A DNA stretch of 64,000 nt from positions 186,001 to 250,000 of the forward strand of contig NZ_SOSI01000005.1 in the NCBI RefSeq assembly GCF_029760855.1. The letters run 5' to 3'. The position numbers and the translations under genes are program-made. Below, piece by piece: positions 58,453-64,000 of this stretch (its first letter is position 1; every line of letters starts with the position of its first letter). This stretch comes from Erythrobacter litoralis (GTDB taxonomy: Bacteria; Pseudomonadota; Alphaproteobacteria; Sphingomonadales; Sphingomonadaceae). The notes beneath the pieces were generated by a model that had not been told where the DNA came from, searched no databases, and saw only the letters and a list, made by a program, of their open reading frames with translations.

Positions 58453-60941
58453 TAAGCGACCTTTCTGAAGACGGCGACGTAGATGATGTTCGGGGTGGCC
58501 GCCTCGGACTGGCCGATCGTCAGGAAGACCGGATCGCCGACGAAGGCGGGCTCGGGCACCATGACCTCGATGCCTTCCCCGCCGGCCGGCGAAAGCGCGA
58601 TCCATTCGGCCTCGGACCGGACCTCGCCCGTCGCATCGAGGATGTGGCCGGGAGCGGGAACTGCGGTGGACGGGAACTGGTGAAGCGCCGCGCCTGTCTG
58701 GTCGCGCACCATCAGATTGGCGTTCGAAATGCCGTTACCGAGCGCGGCGTGAATGACATACGTGCCGGCACCGGGCAGATCGATGCGGTTTGTCGCCGTC
58801 GAGTTGCGGCCGAACCGACCGGCAAGTCGCCGATCGACGAGCGTCGCATCGCTAGTAGATATCGCGGCCGCGCGATCGAACCCGTAGAACAGGTCGTCGT
58901 GAAGCGGATTGGCCTGCGGATAGGTCGCCGTGTTGGTGTTTCCAGCGATGCCGACGAGCGGATAGGGAATGTCCGGCAGGTTGAGCCGTGCTTCCTCGCT
59001 CCCGCAGAACGCGAAGGCATGGATCAGCTCGTGGCCCGGCACGATCGGGCCGAACGGTGCACTCATTGCCAGAGTCTCCCCGCCCGCCGCGTCGATCGCC
59101 CATGATTTCAGGATCAGACTCGATCCGACCGTATCGGGAATGGCGAAATCGGTACGGTTCGGCGCAGCACGCCGGGTCAGAACATCTTCACCGGTATCGG
59201 TGACAATCGCGGCTTCGAACCGCTCGATCGTGCCGTCCCAGTCGCCCATTACCAGTGCGATATGCGTGTTGGTCATTGGCGCACCGTCGATGAAGGGCGC
59301 GGACAAGTTCGTAGCCGATCCGTCAGGTGCGACGGTGTCGAAGGTGTAGACGCCGGTCGCGTCCCCGATTGTCACGCCGCCCAGCGGATCGCGTAACGTC
59401 AGGTGAAACGCGCCGCTTCCGCCGAGTGCTTCAGGATTGACAGCGACAGACACGACGGCGGCGTTCTGTCCATCGGCGAGTTCGATGGTGCCGGTAGCCG
59501 ACTGGTCGTCGGCAAGATCCTCCGCCGTCGCATCGCCAACAAAATCGAGCGACCAGGCCGCCGTCACCACTCCGTCCGTCCCGCCGGTTCGCGCGATGGG
59601 GAAGCGGATCGTCGAACCTTCGAGCTTGCCATCGCCGACCGAGAGCTCTCCGGCCAGCACCTGCGCATCGTCGCCGAGGATCGTGGCGGTGGCAGTCGGC
59701 GAAGCCGCGCCGACAGCGAAACCGTCCGGCATGGCACCGAAGCCGACCGTGAACTGCTCGTCGCCCTCGATCTTGCGTTCGCCCAGCACCTCGACGTCGA
59801 ACGCGACCCGCTGCGTGCCGATGGGAATGGTGGCAACGCCGGAGCGGGGACCGATGAAATCGTCGTCCTGCGTCGTGACATGCGTGACGAGCCAGGGGAT
59901 CTGCGCGGCTTTCAACGCGGGCCGCGACAGCAGGATATCGAAGGTGAACGCGGTCGGTCCGTCGTTCCCTTCGAACTTGCTTTGCGAGCCGTAGATATTG
60001 ACCGCGATAGGTCCCTGCGCCGCGCTGCTGTCGGTATTCGTCTGGAGATCGCTGACAGCCTGCTGCAGCGCCTCCTGGACCGCACGCAACTCGGCAACTT
60101 CCGCTTCGGCGTAATGCTCGACATATTCCGCGCTCGCCCCGGCGCGAAACGTGAAATAGGAAATCTTCGGGTCTTCGTCTGTGTTCTGTCCGTAGAGACT
60201 GATCCGGATGGATTTTGCGCCGGCCGGAAGCTTGATATCCTCGAACTTGAACCGGGTCGGTCGCTCGATCCAATTCTCTCCGAGTGCCCGCCACAGGCGA
60301 GACCCTTCGGGATCGCTGTAATCCGCCTTGGCGCGATCCGCTTCGAGGCCACCGGCGATGAGCTGGCCGCCAGCGTCGAGCGCGGCGATCCTGACATAGA
60401 CCCCGCTCATCGGAGAATAGGGCTCATCGTGCGGATGCTTGCGCATAACCGTCCACCCGAGCGAAAAACGGCCGTAGGGCAGCGCCGACACGTCGATATC
60501 GAAGTTTCGCGCGTAGATCGCGGTACCAATCGGGCCGGGTTTGATGGCCTTCACGCCATCGATGACCTGTGTGCTCAAAGGTCCGCCCAGCCATTTCGCC
60601 ACGGTCCCGGGCTTTCGCAATTCGGGATCGGGCCAGAGATTGCGGAAGATTGCGAACTGCTCGCGCGCACGGGTGTTCGCATCGAAGTTTGCAACGGCAT
60701 CGGCGGCTTGGGTTCGCGCGGTCTCGGCACCGGCGCGTGCCGAGGCGCTGGCTGCGGCGCTCGTTTTTGCTTCTTCGGCCTTGGCGCTCGCCGTCGTGGC
60801 ATAATCGCGAACGGTGGCGACCTGCGCGACGGCTGAGCTTACCGTGTTTTTAGCTTCGTGCAGGTAACGCGCCATCAAGCGCGTATCTTCGCCGAGGAGG
60901 ACCGAAGTGCCGCGCAGATCGCGCCTGATGACGACACTCAT
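58452..60941 (-). CDS. phage tail-fibre-like protein with Calx-beta modules
   Basis: An 829-residue protein starting MSVVIRRDLRGTSVLLGEDT. Residues about 25-95 are an Ala-rich coiled coil (AKAEEAKTSAAASASARAGA), as in phage fibre shafts. A carbohydrate-binding-like beta domain follows, then at about 315-510 two Calx-beta-like repeats (FEGNDGPTAFTFDILLSRPA, KIEGDEQFTVGFG). The C-terminal part has CGSEEARLNLPD, echoing GQSEEAHL of the next gene, and ends IIYVAVFRKVA. It overlaps the upstream gene by 4 bp. Probably a structural fibre; the host ligand is unknown. Confidence 0.65.
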   Translation of the reverse strand: MSVVIRRDLRGTSVLLGEDTRLMARYLHEAKNTVSSAVAQVATVRDYATTASAKAEEAKTSAAASASARAGAETARTQAADAVANFDANTRAREQFAIFRNLWPDPELRKPGTVAKWLGGPLSTQVIDGVKAIKPGPIGTAIYARNFDIDVSALPYGRFSLGWTVMRKHPHDEPYSPMSGVYVRIAALDAGGQLIAGGLEADRAKADYSDPEGSRLWRALGENWIERPTRFKFEDIKLPAGAKSIRISLYGQNTDEDPKISYFTFRAGASAEYVEHYAEAEVAELRAVQEALQQAVSDLQTNTDSSAAQGPIAVNIYGSQSKFEGNDGPTAFTFDILLSRPALKAAQIPWLVTHVTTQDDDFIGPRSGVATIPIGTQRVAFDVEVLGERKIEGDEQFTVGFGAMPDGFAVGAASPTATATILGDDAQVLAGELSVGDGKLEGSTIRFPIARTGGTDGVVTAAWSLDFVGDATAEDLADDQSATGTIELADGQNAAVVSVAVNPEALGGSGAFHLTLRDPLGGVTIGDATGVYTFDTVAPDGSATNLSAPFIDGAPMTNTHIALVMGDWDGTIERFEAAIVTDTGEDVLTRRAAPNRTDFAIPDTVGSSLILKSWAIDAAGGETLAMSAPFGPIVPGHELIHAFAFCGSEEARLNLPDIPYPLVGIAGNTNTATYPQANPLHDDLFYGFDRAAAISTSDATLVDRRLAGRFGRNSTATNRIDLPGAGTYVIHAALGNGISNANLMVRDQTGAALHQFPSTAVPAPGHILDATGEVRSEAEWIALSPAGGEGIEVMVPEPAFVGDPVFLTIGQSEAATPNIIYVAVFRKVA

Positions 60942-61348
60942 GCCCAGGGGCTCGCGACTGCGCTGGCGCGGACATGAAAGGGCCCGGCTATGGCTTCGAA
61001 CGTAAATTCGCCGGGAGGGGTGACGTGCAGTCCCCAGACAAGCTCGGTGTCCTCGCCCGGTGTGGGCATGGGCATTTGATGCATAGTGAAATCGTTGATC
61101 CGGACCCAGACGGTCGTAATTGGAACGCCATCGACGGTCTCGAACCCGGCAACATAGACGCCTTGAACGTAAGCGGAGGTGACTTTGCCGAGCTCCGCGC
61201 GCAATCGCCCGCCATCACGCCGGTCGCGCACCTCGAAGCGGAACTCTGCCTCGCGGTAGTCCCATCCCTCGAATACAATCAGTCCCTCGGGTGGGCCGAA
61301 CGACGTCGATCGTACCCCATGAAGGGGCACGAGGTTGTTGCGTTGCAT
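60938..61348 (-). CDS. small tail-region protein of unknown function
   Basis: A 136-residue beta-rich protein from ATG 61348, preceded by GAAGGGA; a longer frame from 61441 is rejected because it lacks a good ribosome site. It contains LIVFEGWDYREAEFRFEVRD and GVPITTVWVRINDFTMHQMP. It lies between the tail-tip gene (47 bp gap) and the fibre gene (4-bp overlap), as do small tail connectors of sphingomonad prophages. No family recognised. Confidence 0.6.
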   Translation of the reverse strand: MQRNNLVPLHGVRSTSFGPPEGLIVFEGWDYREAEFRFEVRDRRDGGRLRAELGKVTSAYVQGVYVAGFETVDGVPITTVWVRINDFTMHQMPMPTPGEDTELVWGLHVTPPGEFTFEAIAGPFHVRASAVASPWA

Positions 61349-61395
61349 TGTAGTGGTTCCCTTCTTCCGAGGGTCGAAACGAGTCAGAGGTTCGC

Positions 61396-63348
61396 TTATG
61401 GAATGTAGTAATTCGTTTCGTTGAATTCGGACCGCGACCATCCGGAAGGTGCGGAGCCGCCCGACGACGAAGTCTCTCCGCTGTTTCTGGGAAGCGAAGG
61501 CGAACCGAGATAATGGCGTGCCGGTGTTGCCGGCTTCAACGCGGCCACGTTGGAATAGAGACTGGCCTGATAGCCGACCGCGCCGCCCGCTCTTTCCGCA
61601 TCGTCGTAGAACACGTGGTACCGGCTGCCTGCCACCAGCGCGGCACCGGTATTGTCGGTCGTGATCGCTCCGCCGCCCACCTCCACTTGCCGGTCGGGAT
61701 AGATGCGCAGATGCGCTTCCACCGTAATTGTCGTATCGGTCGCGACGAGAAGCCCGTCGGCCGGATCGTAATCGGTGGTATAGCTCAGCGCGATCTGCTG
61801 CTGGATGTAGGCTGCCGGCTGACTCGCGGCGGCGGCGATCCGATCCCGCTCTTCGGGCGTCTGCCCCAGCGCCGGGGTGGCGGGAGCCGTTGCCGTCTTG
61901 CCCAGCGCGAAGGCATGCTTATTCGGCGTCTCTCCGATCATCGTCAGGGTGACTTCCAGCGTGCGGGGATCGATCTCGCGCTTCAGGACGATGGCGGGTG
62001 TATCGAGACCGAGATCGGGACGATTGATATGCAGGCAGTCCCCCGGCCGGTAACGACGCAGGCGCGGCTTGCAGGGAATGGTGATCGGATAGAATTCGCG
62101 CGCATTGACCAGCCTGTACGCGGCAAGCTGTCCCGCCTGCTTCCTGTGCTTCACGAGATTGAACGGGAAGCTGGTGCTGACCTCCTCGCCATCCTCCTCG
62201 AGATATTGCGCGTTGACGATCGGCGCTGCCTTGACCAGCTCCCAGTTGTCTGCCTCGCTCGTATATTCCGGAACGATCCGGTTTATCCGGTCGCGATAGC
62301 TCTGCATCGCGGTGACTTCGGCATCGACCGTTCCGGCGTCGGCTTCCGTGATCGTGTCAAGAACCACGCGCGGGCGGTCCCAGTGGAACCCGATCCCGGT
62401 ATTGAGCGGTAACGGCTCGCCGCCGCCCGCGATGCAGATATCGCGCAGGTTGCGCCAGCGGTCGCCGGGCTCGAATACCGCACCGAAGATGCGCCAGTCG
62501 TTCGCATCGCAATCGTTCGCCCAGGTCGCGATCGCTTCGAAGTCGATCGCCTCGCGCGGCAAGCCCATCCCGAAAACGCGCTTGCCGTTGCGATACCGGC
62601 CGAAGGCATAGGTGCCGGCATGCAGGGCCGGATTTTCGCTGTACTCATAGGTCACCTCGTTACCGAGGCGATGCGAACCCGATCCACCCGGAAACGTGCT
62701 GTCCTTGCGCGGATCGTAAACCCGGACCCATTTCGCGTAAGCACCGGCGACCGGTCGGCCGGAAGCATAGCGCTCACCGTCCTTGTCGAACTTGTAGTTC
62801 CACCCGATTGCCGCCTGCCCGGAAAGCCTGTGCGAACTGCCCCATCCCGGCGCCGCGCCATAGGGCGGTACCAGCGCCGAAGCCGAGTTCTGGCCGAGCT
62901 GCGACGTATGCGCGAAGAAGCTCGAATAATAGGAGCCAACCGCCTTGAAATCGAACTGTGGCGTCAGCGGACCGGCGATCGCGCCGCCGACGCAATAGAC
63001 CACCACTTCCCACAGATAGGGGTTCGGCACTTTCTTCAGCGTCGCTCCGTAACCCGTACGATGGCGCAGGACGCCTGCGAAATATCCCTCGCCCATCACA
63101 TAGGGCGATGGCGCATCCGGATCGATGCGCAGCTGCGTGATGCTGCCTCGTGCTGGAGGCGGCTGCGCGAGGGCCTGCGCCCCGATCTGGGCGACACCGG
63201 CCACTACGCCCGCAACCGTGGCGACCGTGCTGGCGACGGCTGCGATACCCGGCGCCACGATGCCGAGTGCCCCGCCGGTCGCGACTATGCCCGCGACCAA
63301 AGCTATTCCGCCGGCGATCTTGCCGACCGTCTTGAGCGCCTTCGACAT
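61396..63348 (-). CDS. phage tail-tip / host-specificity protein
   Basis: A 650-residue protein. The N terminus has a Gly/Ala-rich hydrophobic stretch (MSKALKTVGKIAGGIALVAG onward, residues 1-60), then a large domain of the tail-tip type: ARGSITQLRIDPDAPSPYVM, GYGATLKKVPNPYLWEVVVY, RYASGRPVAGAYAKWVRVYD, and later RLRRYRPGDCLHINRPDLGL. These patterns match the 'phage tail protein' of siphovirus-like prophages in alphaproteobacteria, comparable in place to protein J of lambda. A Ser/Gly-rich C terminus (SGETSSSGGSAPSGWS) follows. It is probably at the tail tip contacting the cell envelope. Confidence 0.75.
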   Translation of the reverse strand: MSKALKTVGKIAGGIALVAGIVATGGALGIVAPGIAAVASTVATVAGVVAGVAQIGAQALAQPPPARGSITQLRIDPDAPSPYVMGEGYFAGVLRHRTGYGATLKKVPNPYLWEVVVYCVGGAIAGPLTPQFDFKAVGSYYSSFFAHTSQLGQNSASALVPPYGAAPGWGSSHRLSGQAAIGWNYKFDKDGERYASGRPVAGAYAKWVRVYDPRKDSTFPGGSGSHRLGNEVTYEYSENPALHAGTYAFGRYRNGKRVFGMGLPREAIDFEAIATWANDCDANDWRIFGAVFEPGDRWRNLRDICIAGGGEPLPLNTGIGFHWDRPRVVLDTITEADAGTVDAEVTAMQSYRDRINRIVPEYTSEADNWELVKAAPIVNAQYLEEDGEEVSTSFPFNLVKHRKQAGQLAAYRLVNAREFYPITIPCKPRLRRYRPGDCLHINRPDLGLDTPAIVLKREIDPRTLEVTLTMIGETPNKHAFALGKTATAPATPALGQTPEERDRIAAAASQPAAYIQQQIALSYTTDYDPADGLLVATDTTITVEAHLRIYPDRQVEVGGGAITTDNTGAALVAGSRYHVFYDDAERAGGAVGYQASLYSNVAALKPATPARHYLGSPSLPRNSGETSSSGGSAPSGWSRSEFNETNYYIP

Positions 63349-63374
63349 GGTCGTTCCCGCCGATCAGCGCGCCG

Positions 63375-63800
63375 TCAAAGCCGCCATGCCGCATCGATCT
63401 CGTCGAGCGACACATCTAGCAGGACGAGAACCGGTTCATCCTCGCGCCATCCGGCTATCTTGCGCGGGGCGACGTTGACGAAGATCGCGTCCAGTCCTTC
63501 TGTCCCTGCCACCGCGCATAGATCGCCCAGGCGCATCTCGGCCGGCGCAATCCGCGTCAGGTGCGCATCGAGCAGGCCAATCAGGCTTTCGTGACCGAGC
63601 GTGCGCAGCGCTTTCTTCGCACCGATCGCGCTGCGAAACCGCGGGACCGTGGGCAGCCGCCGCCCCATGGCCCGGGCCTGATAGCGCGCGAGATGCGCGC
63701 AGGTCCTGGCATAGCGCCAGTCGAAGGCGCGATTGCGGAATCGCGCCATGGTCTTTTCGGTCGCCAACCGCCGGCGTTCGAGTTCTGGCGGTCGGCTCAT
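63375..63800 (-). CDS. DUF6950-like phage protein
   Basis: A 141-residue protein with the pattern of the DUF6950 family of tail-region proteins: RFRSAIGAKKALRTLGHESL and RLGDLCAVAGTEGLDAIFVN, with an early FDWRYARTCAHLARYQ in the family's usual first block. It overlaps the preceding (upstream) gene by 3 bp, and 26 bp separate it from the tail-tip gene. It probably takes part in tail-tip assembly. Family assignment by motif memory only. Confidence 0.6.
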   Translation of the reverse strand: MSRPPELERRRLATEKTMARFRNRAFDWRYARTCAHLARYQARAMGRRLPTVPRFRSAIGAKKALRTLGHESLIGLLDAHLTRIAPAEMRLGDLCAVAGTEGLDAIFVNVAPRKIAGWREDEPVLVLLDVSLDEIDAAWRL

Positions 63801-64000
63801 CTGAAATACCTGTCGAGGACCGGGTTGATGACATCCATGCGCCCGCCGCCGCTTCCCCCGCCACCCGAACGGGAACCGCGGCTCGGGCCTTCGACGCCCC
63901 AGGCGACGGGGATGCTCAGGCCGGTCGCGTTGTCGTGTCCAAGCTCACCGGGATTGACGCTCTTGTGAAACGCCGGGCTTAGCGTGTTGCCGATATCGAG
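63797..64000 (-). CDS. C-terminal end of a phage tail protein (runs off right edge)
   Basis: The last 67 residues of a gene that begins outside the window. The end reads LDIGNTLSPAFHKSVNPGEL, then a Gly/Ser-rich linker (GSRSGGGGSGGG) and VINPVLDRYFR. Its stop overlaps the ATG of the DUF6950-like gene by 3 bases. Its place upstream of DUF6950 and the tail tip suggests another tail protein, but nothing in the visible part identifies it. Confidence 0.65.
   Translation of the reverse strand, partial: LDIGNTLSPAFHKSVNPGELGHDNATGLSIPVAWGVEGPSRGSRSGGGGSGGGRMDVINPVLDRYFR

Larger units (their letters stand above)
46951..64000. mobile_element. second integrative element / prophage, right end outside the window
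   Basis: From the tRNA-Asn 3' copy onward the genes are all mobile: DUF4102 integrase, replication-like wHTH protein, Dam-type methylase, a second DUF4102 integrase, then a lysis cassette and tail genes on the minus strand continuing past 64000. This may be one prophage or two stacked elements; the border between the integrase/methylase block and the phage block (about 52180-52280) is unresolved. Two CGATACCCCC repeats at 52240-52261 may mark it. Confidence 0.75.

Noticed and set aside
59403..60836. A 477-codon frame antisense to the tail-fibre gene
   Set aside because: It mirrors codon positions of the real gene, is Arg-rich and has no motif or signal.
63797..64000. Naming the truncated right-edge gene as tape measure protein
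   Set aside because: Only 67 C-terminal residues are visible and they carry no identifying motif.

Overview
The window is high-GC DNA from an alphaproteobacterium. The core genes (thyA, nhaA, recG-sdhE-mfd, nadK) and the prophage and integrase types suggest a marine Sphingomonadales member, probably near Erythrobacteraceae. That placement is inferred from gene content and protein style only; no marker gene was compared.

Region 1, 1-31068, is chromosomal. It starts with the 5' end of thyA, tRNA-Pro(CGG) and nhaA. A five-gene co-directional run of secreted DUF11-type proteins follows (2055-11247), including a 1681-residue predicted outer-membrane protein and a P-domain protein. Next comes a surface-glycan or osmolyte region (11287-20077): two paralogous Crp/Fnr regulators around a sulfotransferase, a GT4 glycosyltransferase, and a four-gene operon with a second sulfotransferase, a sucrose-phosphate synthase/phosphatase fusion and two more glycosyltransferases. 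A low-molecular-weight phosphatase, an ABC1 kinase and a fructosamine-kinase homologue form a tight operon (20134-22740). recG, sdhE, mfd, an EAL protein, nadK and tRNA-Asn(GTT) complete the region.

Region 2, 31021-46950, is a defence island integrated at the 3' end of tRNA-Asn. It is bounded by an exact 48-bp direct repeat (31021-31068 and 46903-46950). It carries a tyrosine integrase with an excisionase-like ORF, an unknown wHTH-like protein, a complete hsdM-hsdS-hsdR operon, a membrane protein, an EVE-like/GIY-YIG protein, a serine resolvase, a translationally coupled DUF262 plus AAA-TOPRIM (OLD-like) pair, a resolvase remnant and a TIR-domain protein. The DUF262/OLD-like pair is my best candidate for an undescribed defence system. 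The EVE-GIY and TIR genes are further candidates.

Region 3, 46951-64000, is a second mobile element, or a stack of them, beginning directly after the repeated tRNA end. It has a DUF4102 integrase 158 bp downstream of the att copy, a replication-like wHTH protein, an orphan Dam-type methylase and a second DUF4102 integrase. After these come the lysis genes and tail-tip/tail-fibre genes of a tailed prophage that runs off the right edge. Its right end is not in the window. No rRNA, CRISPR array or IS transposase was seen.
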